The notes under the pieces are model-generated. The model saw only the letters and a list, made by a program, of their open reading frames with translations, did no database searches and had not been told where the DNA came from. 6,489 bases of DNA from JAFGIT01 sp016929465 [NCBI: Candidatus Coatesbacteria bacterium] (GTDB lineage: Bacteria; B130-G9). Positions 1-6,489 of this stretch are shown piece after piece (position 1 is the stretch's first letter; each line of letters opens with the position of its first letter). The translations under genes were made by a program, and so were the position numbers. The stretch lies in assembly GCA_016929465.1 (NCBI GenBank), contig JAFGIT010000091.1, positions 1-6,489 of the forward strand, read 5' to 3'.

Positions 1-883
1 CGTCATTTGAATACTGAGCATTTTTGATCACGATCTTCCCGCAATCGACGAAGAGCGACCCGTTCCTGGCATTCCTGGTCGGCATCACGCAGTCGAATAT
101 ATCCACTCCGTGGGCTACCGCATGCGCGATATCAAGGGGGAAGCCGACGCCCATAAGGTAGCGCGGTTTATGCGGCGGCAGCTCATCAGTGCTGACCTTG
201 ACCATCTCGAACATCGTCTCCTTCGATTCCCCGACTGCGAGCCCACCGATTGCATAGCCGTCGAAGTTCATCTCCCTGAGACGAACGGCGCACTCCGAGC
301 GGAGTTCGGGGAAGGTGGCGCCCTGGACGATACCGAATATTGCAGAGGCCTGCCCGATGAATTGTGCTGAGCGCTCTGCCCAATCGAGCGTCAGGTTCAT
401 CGAGTTACGTGCATAGTCGAAGGTGGCTGGATTCCCCACGCACTCATCGAGGACCATCGCGACATCCGAGCCCAGCCGCATCTGCATCTGAATCACATTC
501 TCGGGCGTGAAGAAGTGAGAGGACCCATCCAGGTGAGAGACGAAGTGCACGCCTTCCGCCTCGATCTTTCGCAGGCTCTCGAGGCTATAGACCTGGAAGC
601 CGCCGCTATCGGTTATGATAAGGCCATCCCAGTTGATGAAGCGATGAATTCCGCTCATCGCCTCAACCAGGTCGATCCCGGGCCTGAGATAGAGATGATA
701 CAGATTGCAGAGCATCCCCTGAACGCCGCAAGACAATAGCTCCTTTTGCGCAACACCCTTGACCGTGCCCTGGGTACCCACCGGAAAGAACGCCGGCGTC
801 TCGACCGTCCGACCATTAATCCTCAGTCTTCCAGCTCTCGCGGCACTCCTTCCGGACCGCGCCACAATCTCAAAATCCAGCAT
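1..883 (-). CDS. tgt: tRNA-guanine transglycosylase, N-terminal 294 residues (3' end of gene outside window)
   Basis: This enzyme swaps the guanine at wobble position 34 of GUN-anticodon tRNAs (Asp, Asn, His, Tyr) for the queuosine precursor preQ1 in the cytoplasm. The visible frame is open from ATG at 883 to the window edge. It shows the TIM-barrel family signatures in order: TPAFFPVGTQGTVKG (29-43), NLYHLYLRPG (60-69), DSGGFQ (92-97; D92 is the general acid/base), DEC (146-148), GIVQG (184-188), IGGLAVGE (212-219) and DIFDCVMPTRNARNG (261-275; D264 is the nucleophile). C148 and V217 sit where preQ1-using bacterial enzymes carry Cys and Val, so preQ1 rather than queuine is the inferred substrate. 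The zinc site (CxCxxC...H) and C-terminus fall outside the window. The start follows a strong purine-rich Shine-Dalgarno, and no in-frame ATG lies just upstream. Gene identity is very secure; dependence on the upstream operon is unknown. Confidence 0.97.
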   Translation of the reverse strand, partial: MLDFEIVARSGRSAARAGRLRINGRTVETPAFFPVGTQGTVKGVAQKELLSCGVQGMLCNLYHLYLRPGIDLVEAMSGIHRFINWDGLIITDSGGFQVYSLESLRKIEAEGVHFVSHLDGSSHFFTPENVIQMQMRLGSDVAMVLDECVGNPATFDYARNSMNLTLDWAERSAQFIGQASAIFGIVQGATFPELRSECAVRLREMNFDGYAIGGLAVGESKETMFEMVKVSTDELPPHKPRYLMGVGFPLDIAHAVAHGVDIFDCVMPTRNARNGSLFVDCGKIVIKNAQYSND

Positions 884-895
884 AGTCTCCTTCCT
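884..895 (-). promoter_or_regulatory. ribosome binding site of tgt
   Basis: Reading the minus strand, AGGAAGGAG lies at 895-887, immediately before ACT and the ATG at 883-881. The distal AGGA gives an 8-base spacing and the proximal AAGGAG a 3-base spacing. This strong signal, together with the family-typical N-terminus that follows, fixes the tgt start. Confidence 0.8.
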
Positions 896-970
896 GGTTC
901 CATTCGACGCTCAAATCTCGCCCTCAATGTCCGAGCAGTTCTTTATCTGCGGTTCGCTTCGAGTCAGGTG

Positions 971-999
971 TTTATGACACATCGCGGGCATCCGGGCAA
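971..999 (-). promoter_or_regulatory. weak candidate sigma-70 promoter for tgt
   Basis: On the minus strand TTGCCC (999-994) and CATAAA (976-971) are separated by 17 bases, and each matches its consensus hexamer at 4 of 6 positions. Transcription would start near 964 and give a leader of about 80 bases before the tgt ATG. The -10 lies in GTGTCATAAACAC, which has 4-base inverted arms (GTGT/ACAC) and might be an operator. A match of this quality arises easily by chance, and the organism's promoter consensus is unknown. Confidence 0.2.
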
Positions 1000-1084
1000 G
1001 ATTGGGCGCATCAGTAATGATAGAACAAGTTCCTGAAAGGGACGCCTCTGAATCGGTTCGGGGCGCCGCGAAATCTCTCGGCTC

Positions 1085-1130
1085 GATTGCCCGCAATCTT
1101 GCAGGGATTGCTCATTCAGGTCAATGCAAT
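1085..1130. repeat. alternating inverted-repeat arms (possible competing hairpins) upstream of tgt
   Basis: On the plus strand GATTGC (1085-1090), GCAATC (1093-1098), GATTGC (1106-1111) and GCAAT (1126-1130) follow one another, so each arm can pair with the one before or after it. The last pair extends to a hairpin over 1107-1130: outer stem ATTGC/GCAAT, inner 3-bp stem, 6-base loop and a 2-base bulge. CAATCTTGC (1094-1102) is also the exact inverse of GCAAGATTG at 996-1004. In a transcript running from the kinase gene to tgt these would be mutually exclusive structures. No T tract follows any of them, so simple termination is not supported. Function is unknown. Confidence 0.45.
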
Positions 1131-1180
1131 TGATTGGGCATCGGTCAGCGCTTTTCCTCGGCGGCGGAGAGATGCGTGAA

Positions 1181-4100
1181 CTAGTTGGGAGGGAGGGGGA
1201 GAGGAAGGGTGAATGTCACCCTGGTGCCCTTTCCGATTTCAGAATTCGCCCAGATTCTCCCGCCATGTTGCTCGATTATGTTGCGGCTTATGTAAAGGCC
1301 CAGTCCCGCTCCCTTGACGCTGGCGAGGCTCTTTTCCTCGAGCCTGACATACTTATCGAAAATTCGCCTGCAGGCAGCAGGATCCATGCCTCTTCCGTTG
1401 TCTTCCACCGCGATAGTGACGAACGATCCCTTCCAGAATTTGTCATGGCTATTCATGTAAAGGCACGATGAGGCCGACAAGGAAGGATCCTGGACGAAGT
1501 CGGTCATTCCCGAAGATATCCGAACCACCCCGCCGGGATCCGTGAATTTCGTGGCATTGCCCACAAGGTTGATGAGAACCTGCTCGAGGGAGTCTCCTAT
1601 CGCATCGAGTCTGGGCAGGCCCTCCGACAACTCCAGTCTCAAGTCTATTTCTTTGTCGCTGGTCTGAGCTCGCAATGCGTCCGCAGTGTGCTTGATAAGG
1701 GCGTTGACATCTATTCGATCCATCTTGAGGGCCTTTGATGCGTTCTTATGCCTGATCAGATCTAGCGTCTCCTCAGTCAGCCGAGATAGTCTTTTCACCT
1801 GGCCGTTGGCCACATCTCTGTTTCGATTTGAGCGGTCCACACCGTTGGCGGATATCTCTTCGAGGCAATACTGGATCGTCGTCAGCGGAGTTCTCATCTC
1901 ATGTGTCAGGGAAGCCACGAGCTCCTCGATGAGCTCGCTCTCCTTCCGCATGCGGGAGTAGTCCATGAGAAGACCCAAGTGATGCGCGATTATTCTTGCG
2001 AGCGGCAAATGCTCATTCTCGCTGAATACATCAGGTTCCTTGCTATCGGCGTAGAGCACACCCTGTAGATTGCCGCTGGCGAAGACCGGCACGCAGATCA
2101 CCGAGCCTAGTTGGAAGCTCACGATGCTCGAACTGCCCATGAACCGTGGATCGCTGAGTGCCGATTTCAGTAATAGTGGCTCTCCGGAGCCCTTCACGAA
2201 GTTCAAGATACTCGTCGAAAGGGAGGCGTGTTGCTGCGGAGCGGCGGAGAAATTCGTCGCCGCCTCGAATTGTATCATTCCCCGGCTGTTGAAGCCAATG
2301 ACCAACCCCCTATCCGCCCCTGTTATCGTCACCATGGTCCTCAAAATGGAGTCGAGCGCGGAATCCATATCCTGAGCAAATCGCACCTTTTCGAAGGCGT
2401 CGAGCACGCATAGCACCTTGTCGGAGTAAGACCTGTCTTGAGCGATCCTACGGCGCAAGGCCACTGCCCTCTCTCGCTCGCGTTCCGCCCCAGCCTCATC
2501 GAATACGTCTTCCAGCCCTTGAATTAGACTTTCGACCCGGGAGATATTGCCATCATCGAGACAGAATTCCGCCCATCGCAGCCTGGTTATGGACTCCTCG
2601 AAGCGAGCACCGGACGCCGAAAATGACTTGATCGCGAACTCAAATAGATCGTGGGCTGTTTTGCTGTTGCCTTGCTGCGCGTAATAGAGGGCCCACTCTC
2701 TCTCGATCAGATTGAGAATATGCTTGCTCCCGATCGTCCTGGCTCGCGCCTCGCATTTTTTTATGTAATATGAGAATCGCTGCCGCGCTTTGAGCAATAG
2801 CGCCAGCCGCGCCATTCTCAAGTAAAGGTCCGGCAGAATGTTCTCATCTCTCAGTTCTTTGGCGATCCTGATGGCGCTCTTGAGGGATTTCTCGGCCACA
2901 TCGGGCCTAAGATCATCCATCATGAGGTCTGCTAGAGCCAGCTCCACGAGCATAATCTCCCTCTGGAAGTGATGCTTCTCCGCAATATTGCGGGCCTTCA
3001 TCAGGATCTGGTGTGCCTCCTCGCCTTTGCCTTGAAGCATCAGCACCCTGCCGAGGCATGGTAGCCCAGCGATGTAGCTAGTGATTAGCCCGTGCTCACC
3101 AGCGAGCTGGATGCTATTCCTTAGATTCACCTCGGCTGAGCGCAGAGTCCCAAGCTCGATTTCTGCTTTGGCAATGCTTATGAGAGAGTTTATTTTGTTC
3201 AGCGCAAAGCGCGTTATCTCGGCAATGCGGCACTCCTCCTTGGCGTAAGAGAGCGCCTCCTCCCACCGGCCGAGATGTCTCAGCGCCCTTGCCGCACCCT
3301 TCGTTGGGAGGAACTTGCTGTTCTCGATCAGTCCGTTGCGTACGGAGACTGCATAGCCCTCCAGGAAGTGCCTCAATGCCTCCTCGGCTTGGCCCTGGTG
3401 CAGGCACACGCTTCCCGCGACATGGCGGATCATGATCTCATCATCGGGCAGAAGATTCTCTACTTTCTCATCGAGCAGCTCTTTGATCGACTTCGCGCTC
3501 TCGGTCACATTCCCGGCCAACAATTCCAGCCACGAGAGCTCGTGGCGCAACGGAATCCAGAATGGATAGTGTGTCTCCTCCCGCGCAAACGGCTCCAGCA
3601 GGACCAGTGCTCGCTTATATAGCTCTATTCCTGCCTCGTAGTTTCCCCAATCCTCATTTATTAGGCCCGCTTCTCTCAGCAAGGGACTAGCAAATTGGGC
3701 CATCGAGCGCTCGTCCAGACCGGCCTCCTCCATATCAGCGATCGAGTCCATGCAGACCTTGAGTCCCGCCTCGCGGTCGCCGTGGAACGTAAAGCCTCTT
3801 GCCATCAGCTGCTCGATCTCCGATATCGTTGTCCAATTCGGTGGACGCGATTGACGCAGCAATTCGATGGCTAGTTTCATCATAGAGAGATTGACCCAAT
3901 GGTCTCTCTTATCTCTGTTCTCCAGTATCTCCTCGACGGCAAGTTCCATCGCCTCTTTTCTGCGGCCGGCGCGAACCAGACTCTCGACCAGCATGAGAGC
4001 GTCGAATTCACTTCCCTCTGCTCGGCTAGATAGCAGGATATCAGCAATCCTGGAACTCAGCAGCTGCACTCGCTCCGGATCGGCTTCTCTCAATATCAGA

Positions 4101-5941
4101 GCCGGCAACTCAGCATTCTCGAACCGAACATTGGAGGTGTGCCTGAAGGCATCCAGTACCAGAATTCCCGACTTCTCGAGCTCCATCACTCCTGCTGCGA
4201 ATTCACCCGCTCCGAGGCCAATTAGCTGCCGGACCGATTCCGTCGGCGCTGCTGCCCCGTGGATTGCAGCGCAAATCAGTATGTCCCGCAACTCCGAGGG
4301 GAGCTTATTCACGTCGAGCCGTGCCACGGCTTTCTTCCTTCTCAAGGAATCGAAGTGGGCGAGCGAGGTGACTGACCATTCACCGACGTCGTGCTTCAGG
4401 CATTTGGCTTTGGCTAGCTCATCGAGAAGCTCGACGGAAGCCCCAACGTTTCCACCAGTTCTCGACATCGTCAGTCTGACGAGGCCTGATACATCATCCG
4501 ACGTGCCTAGCATTGATTTGTACAATTCGGCAAGCTGCTCGATATTCAGGCTCCCGAGCTTCAGCCGTATGAATTCTGGACTATCCCCAGCGGTCGCTAT
4601 CAGGGTGGAAACCTGCGAATCCTCGGTCAAGTGTCTGGTCGTGGTCGAGGAGAGTACCAGGTAACTCTCAGTCAGGGACCGGAATGCAAGAGCATGCCAC
4701 AGCGCCGCATCATCCGATCTCATCATGTCAATGTCATCTGCGATGATCATCAGCGGCCGCTCGCGCGACGATTCTATAATTCGTCTCACCACGAGCTCTC
4801 CATACGCCCCACCTCTCGGCTTTTCGTCGCCTATGTCCAGGTGCTCATCGAGCATATCCGAGAATTTGGGAAAACGACTACGCGCTGTACCTCCCCAATA
4901 GAGCACCTTCGCGCCTGACAGCTGGCCTTGATATCTGGCCTCCTGCAATAATCTGCTCTTACCGCTCTTGCTGGAGCCATCGATCAGGACCAATCCGCCG
5001 GCACCCTTCTGGAGCAGGTCTATTCTCATCTGGATTAGCTGCTGCAAGCCTTCCCGTCCAATTAGGTCGGGATGCAGCAAATGCTGCGGCGGCTCCGGCG
5101 GTGGCGGCATCTCCATCTTCCCGCCGGATCTAGCTGCCATATCTGCCAGAATGGCGCTGCACGATGGGAACCTGTCCCTGGGATCAGGGGCGATCATTCG
5201 CGTTATCAAATCCCTGTAATCATCCGGGATCTCGCTCGTCAGCGGCAATTGTGAACCGCGGGAGGCCTTTTCGTATAGAATCGATTTTATGCCTTTTCCG
5301 GTGAATGGGAGCTTCCCCACAAGAGTCTCGAGAAGCGTCATGCCCAATGAGTAGATATCGGCACGTGCGTCCACGGACATCCCAGCCAGCATCTCCGGAG
5401 CGGCGTATAGAGGTGTTCCTCTCGGAGATGAAGCAGCAGAGGATGTAAAGCCGATATTCAGGCCGAAGTCCATAAGGATCGGTTTGAGATCGCTCCCATC
5501 TACGATGACCTTGACGTTGTCCGGTTTCACATCGCAGTGAAGGCACCCACGGACGTGCACCGCCTCGAGCGCGCGGCAGAGTCCCTCGAAGACCTGCTTG
5601 AATTGCTTCCCTCGAATCGCGCCGGCGCAGCTGGAGAGCGTCTTTCCCGGCACGACTTCCATCGAGTAGTAGCGAATCCCCTCCGAGCTCTGCCCGAAGT
5701 CGAGGACCCGCACAATATTCGGATGCTCGATACTGGCCATTGCCCGGAATTCGCTACGAAAGAAGCGGTCTGCGAGAGCATCCCGGCCTGGCCTGTCTTT
5801 CAGCAGTTTGACTGCAACTTCCTGAGCGCGAACCCTATCGAATGCGCTAGCGACTTCCCCCCATGAACCCTCTCCTAGAAGGCCATGAAACTCGTATCGA
5901 GTATCAAACAGATTTCCCTTGAATCGTTCCCAAATAGCCAA
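1181..5941 (-). CDS. Ser/Thr protein kinase - AAA/STAND NTPase - TPR - GAF - histidine kinase fusion protein (1586 aa)
   Basis: A soluble signalling protein predicted to phosphorylate proteins on Ser/Thr and to autophosphorylate on His. Residues ~16-270 are a Hanks kinase: glycine loop GEGSWGEV (23-30), K45, E64, HCDVKPDN (135-142, catalytic D137), DFG (158-160), APE (181-183), D195, R257. A proline-rich linker (279-285) leads to a P-loop NTPase (~290-530) with Walker A GSSKSGKS (322-329) and Walker B ending IIADD (399-403). Residues ~640-1150 are helical TPR-like repeats, e.g. 756-784, 881-910, 921-951, 960-990, 1081-1110. A GAF domain covers ~1185-1325. HisKA holds HEMRTPL (H1347). HATPase_c holds N1462, DNGRGM (1514-1519) and GAGLGL (1544-1549), with a roughly 20-residue insertion before the DNGRGM box. 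There is no receiver domain, signal peptide or membrane segment, and all catalytic motifs appear intact. It starts at TTG, 24 bases after the sigma-54 activator gene; the first ATG codes for residue 68, inside the kinase domain. The architecture resembles cyanobacterial HstK-type and fungal group dual kinases. The ligand and targets cannot be read from the sequence. Confidence 0.95.
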   Translation of the reverse strand: MAIWERFKGNLFDTRYEFHGLLGEGSWGEVASAFDRVRAQEVAVKLLKDRPGRDALADRFFRSEFRAMASIEHPNIVRVLDFGQSSEGIRYYSMEVVPGKTLSSCAGAIRGKQFKQVFEGLCRALEAVHVRGCLHCDVKPDNVKVIVDGSDLKPILMDFGLNIGFTSSAASSPRGTPLYAAPEMLAGMSVDARADIYSLGMTLLETLVGKLPFTGKGIKSILYEKASRGSQLPLTSEIPDDYRDLITRMIAPDPRDRFPSCSAILADMAARSGGKMEMPPPPEPPQHLLHPDLIGREGLQQLIQMRIDLLQKGAGGLVLIDGSSKSGKSRLLQEARYQGQLSGAKVLYWGGTARSRFPKFSDMLDEHLDIGDEKPRGGAYGELVVRRIIESSRERPLMIIADDIDMMRSDDAALWHALAFRSLTESYLVLSSTTTRHLTEDSQVSTLIATAGDSPEFIRLKLGSLNIEQLAELYKSMLGTSDDVSGLVRLTMSRTGGNVGASVELLDELAKAKCLKHDVGEWSVTSLAHFDSLRRKKAVARLDVNKLPSELRDILICAAIHGAAAPTESVRQLIGLGAGEFAAGVMELEKSGILVLDAFRHTSNVRFENAELPALILREADPERVQLLSSRIADILLSSRAEGSEFDALMLVESLVRAGRRKEAMELAVEEILENRDKRDHWVNLSMMKLAIELLRQSRPPNWTTISEIEQLMARGFTFHGDREAGLKVCMDSIADMEEAGLDERSMAQFASPLLREAGLINEDWGNYEAGIELYKRALVLLEPFAREETHYPFWIPLRHELSWLELLAGNVTESAKSIKELLDEKVENLLPDDEIMIRHVAGSVCLHQGQAEEALRHFLEGYAVSVRNGLIENSKFLPTKGAARALRHLGRWEEALSYAKEECRIAEITRFALNKINSLISIAKAEIELGTLRSAEVNLRNSIQLAGEHGLITSYIAGLPCLGRVLMLQGKGEEAHQILMKARNIAEKHHFQREIMLVELALADLMMDDLRPDVAEKSLKSAIRIAKELRDENILPDLYLRMARLALLLKARQRFSYYIKKCEARARTIGSKHILNLIEREWALYYAQQGNSKTAHDLFEFAIKSFSASGARFEESITRLRWAEFCLDDGNISRVESLIQGLEDVFDEAGAERERERAVALRRRIAQDRSYSDKVLCVLDAFEKVRFAQDMDSALDSILRTMVTITGADRGLVIGFNSRGMIQFEAATNFSAAPQQHASLSTSILNFVKGSGEPLLLKSALSDPRFMGSSSIVSFQLGSVICVPVFASGNLQGVLYADSKEPDVFSENEHLPLARIIAHHLGLLMDYSRMRKESELIEELVASLTHEMRTPLTTIQYCLEEISANGVDRSNRNRDVANGQVKRLSRLTEETLDLIRHKNASKALKMDRIDVNALIKHTADALRAQTSDKEIDLRLELSEGLPRLDAIGDSLEQVLINLVGNATKFTDPGGVVRISSGMTDFVQDPSLSASSCLYMNSHDKFWKGSFVTIAVEDNGRGMDPAACRRIFDKYVRLEEKSLASVKGAGLGLYISRNIIEQHGGRIWANSEIGKGTRVTFTLPLPLPPN

Positions 5942-5958
5942 AATATGAGCCCTGTCCT
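5942..5958 (-). promoter_or_regulatory. ribosome binding site for the TTG-started kinase gene
   Basis: In the 24-base gap after the activator's TAG stop, the minus strand reads AGGACAGGG (5958-5950), then 8 bases, then TTG (5941-5939). No ATG or GTG occurs in frame between that stop and the kinase glycine loop, so TTG is the best start; CTG at residue 11 or ATT at 5944 are the alternatives. The short gap suggests translation is coupled to the upstream gene. Confidence 0.6.
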
Positions 5959-5965
5959 GTCGTTC

Positions 5966-6489
5966 CTATGGGCGCTGATTCTGGAATTCTTCCACGCGTA
6001 TTCCGTGCTTTCTCATCAGACGCCAGAAGGTATTTCTATGCAGGCCGGCAATCTCCGCAGCCTTTGAGATGACTCCTTTCGTCTTAAAGAGGAGCTCCCT
6101 CAAGTAGCGCATCTCGACGATGTCGAGGGCCTCTCTTTTGGCCTCGGCGTATGTTTGATCAGCAATCGGAATAGGACCCACGTCAAACTCGAATGCGGCC
6201 GGGGTGATTGTCTCTCCTGGAGAGAGTAGGATTGCCTGACAGATCCGATTCTCCAATTCCCGTATATTTCCCGGCCATTCGTAGGCTTGAAGCTTCTGCA
6301 TCGCCTCTCTCGAGAGGCTCTTCTCCTTTGTTCCCAATTTCGGGCAGTAGTACTTGAGGAAATGGCCCACGAGCAGCGGAATGTCCTCTTTTCGCTCTCT
6401 CAGAGGGGGAGTGGTCAGAGGGAATACGCTCAGCCTGTAAAAGAGGTCGCTCCTGAAGGTGTTCTCCGCAATCGCCTTCTTCAGGTCCC
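5966..6489 (-). CDS. sigma-54-dependent transcription activator (enhancer-binding protein), C-terminal 173 residues (5' end outside window)
   Basis: These proteins bind upstream enhancer sites and use ATP hydrolysis to remodel sigma-54 RNA polymerase into an open complex. The visible frame enters at DLKKAI, the segment just after sensor I of the AAA+ domain. It continues with TFRSDLFYRL, whose two arginines (visible residues 12 and 18) match the paired Arg-finger positions of PspF/NtrC. PPLRERKEDIPLL follows, then sensor II in WPGNIRELENR (71-81). After a linker (~95-115) a Fis-type HTH_8 domain ends the protein, with ISKAAEIAGLHRNTFWRL (140-157) as the helix-turn-helix. It stops at TAG (5968-5966). 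Walker A, the GAFTGA loop and the N-terminal sensory domain (receiver, FHA, GAF or other) are off the window, so its input signal is unknown. Co-transcription with the following kinase gene suggests the two act in one pathway. The family call is very secure; a specific name is not possible. Confidence 0.96.
   Translation of the reverse strand, partial: DLKKAIAENTFRSDLFYRLSVFPLTTPPLRERKEDIPLLVGHFLKYYCPKLGTKEKSLSREAMQKLQAYEWPGNIRELENRICQAILLSPGETITPAAFEFDVGPIPIADQTYAEAKREALDIVEMRYLRELLFKTKGVISKAAEIAGLHRNTFWRLMRKHGIRVEEFQNQRP

Larger units (their letters stand above)
884..1180. other. 297-bp intergenic region between the signalling kinase gene and tgt
   Basis: No convincing gene lies here on either strand. 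The longest minus-strand frame (911-1096, 61 codons) has no recognisable motif and no coding-like bias. Visible content is a cluster of short alternating inverted repeats at 1085-1130, a 9-base arm at 996-1004 that is the inverse of 1094-1102, a weak sigma-70-like promoter candidate at 971-999, and the tgt ribosome binding site. I found no GC-rich hairpin followed by a T run on either strand, so no rho-independent terminator separates the two genes by eye. Read-through from the kinase gene into tgt is therefore possible. Confidence 0.7.

Noticed and set aside
110-739. Plus-strand open frames over the left end
   Set aside because: They are antisense to tgt, whose minus-strand translation shows all the family's catalytic motifs.
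884-960. preQ1 riboswitch in the tgt leader
   Set aside because: No preQ1-I pseudoknot pattern (short C-rich hairpin loop plus A-rich tail) or larger preQ1-II/III layout is recognisable on the minus strand.
911-1096. 61-codon minus-strand open frame between the kinase gene and tgt, as a small gene
   Set aside because: No recognisable motif, no hydrophobic or signal-like segment and no clear ribosome binding site. It overlaps the hairpin-forming repeats.
884-1180. Sigma-54 promoter upstream of tgt
   Set aside because: No GG-N10-GC pair in a TGGCAC-N5-TTGC-like context was found on the minus strand; TTGC at 999-996 lacks the GG partner.
1181-1207. Leu-Pro repeat at the kinase C-terminus (LPLPLPPN) as a functional tail
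   Set aside because: Only eight residues, directly following the last HATPase beta strand. It is too short to assign meaning.
3867-4664. 265-codon plus-strand open frame
   Set aside because: It lies wholly antisense to the TPR and NTPase coding region of the kinase gene, and its Ser/Arg-rich composition is a typical shadow of the real frame.
5966-5968. TAG between activator and kinase as a recoded sense codon
   Set aside because: The activator's Fis-type DNA-binding domain is complete before it, a ribosome binding site and TTG start follow, and the kinase gene itself ends at TAG with a TGA in frame 11 codons later. Ordinary termination is simpler.

Overview
The window holds parts of three genes, all read from the minus strand. 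In transcription order they are the C-terminal part of a sigma-54-dependent (bacterial enhancer-binding) transcription activator (5966-6489, cut by the window edge), a complete 1586-residue multidomain signalling protein (1181-5941), and the N-terminal 294 residues of tRNA-guanine transglycosylase, tgt (1-883, cut by the other edge). No plus-strand gene is convincing. I saw no RNA gene, mobile element, CRISPR array or rho-independent terminator.

The large protein is the centre of the window. In order it carries a Hanks-type Ser/Thr protein kinase domain, a proline-rich linker, a STAND/AAA_16-like P-loop NTPase, about 500 residues of helical TPR-like repeats, a GAF domain, and a full histidine kinase core (HisKA plus HATPase_c). 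One soluble polypeptide therefore combines two chemically different protein kinases with a nucleotide switch, a protein-interaction scaffold and a small-ligand sensor. It has no receiver domain and no membrane segment. The upstream activator gene ends only 24 bases before the proposed TTG start of the kinase gene and in the same reading frame, so the two are almost certainly co-transcribed. The likely logic is sensing and integration in the kinase protein, with sigma-54 promoter activation by its neighbour as the output. The activator's N-terminal sensory domain, which would show whether it accepts phosphate, lies outside the window.

A 297-base gap separates the signalling gene from tgt, a tRNA-modification (queuosine) housekeeping gene. 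The gap contains a cluster of short alternating inverted repeats that could form mutually exclusive hairpins, and a weak sigma-70-like promoter candidate. tgt may be in the same transcript by read-through or have its own promoter; the sequence does not decide.

Organism: a bacterium of moderate-to-high GC that uses AGG and ATA codons freely and has sigma-54 regulation plus a large Ser/Thr kinase fusion. Such proteins are common in Myxococcota and other delta-proteobacterial lineages, Planctomycetota, Acidobacteriota, Cyanobacteria and several uncultivated phyla. The window alone does not fix the phylum.
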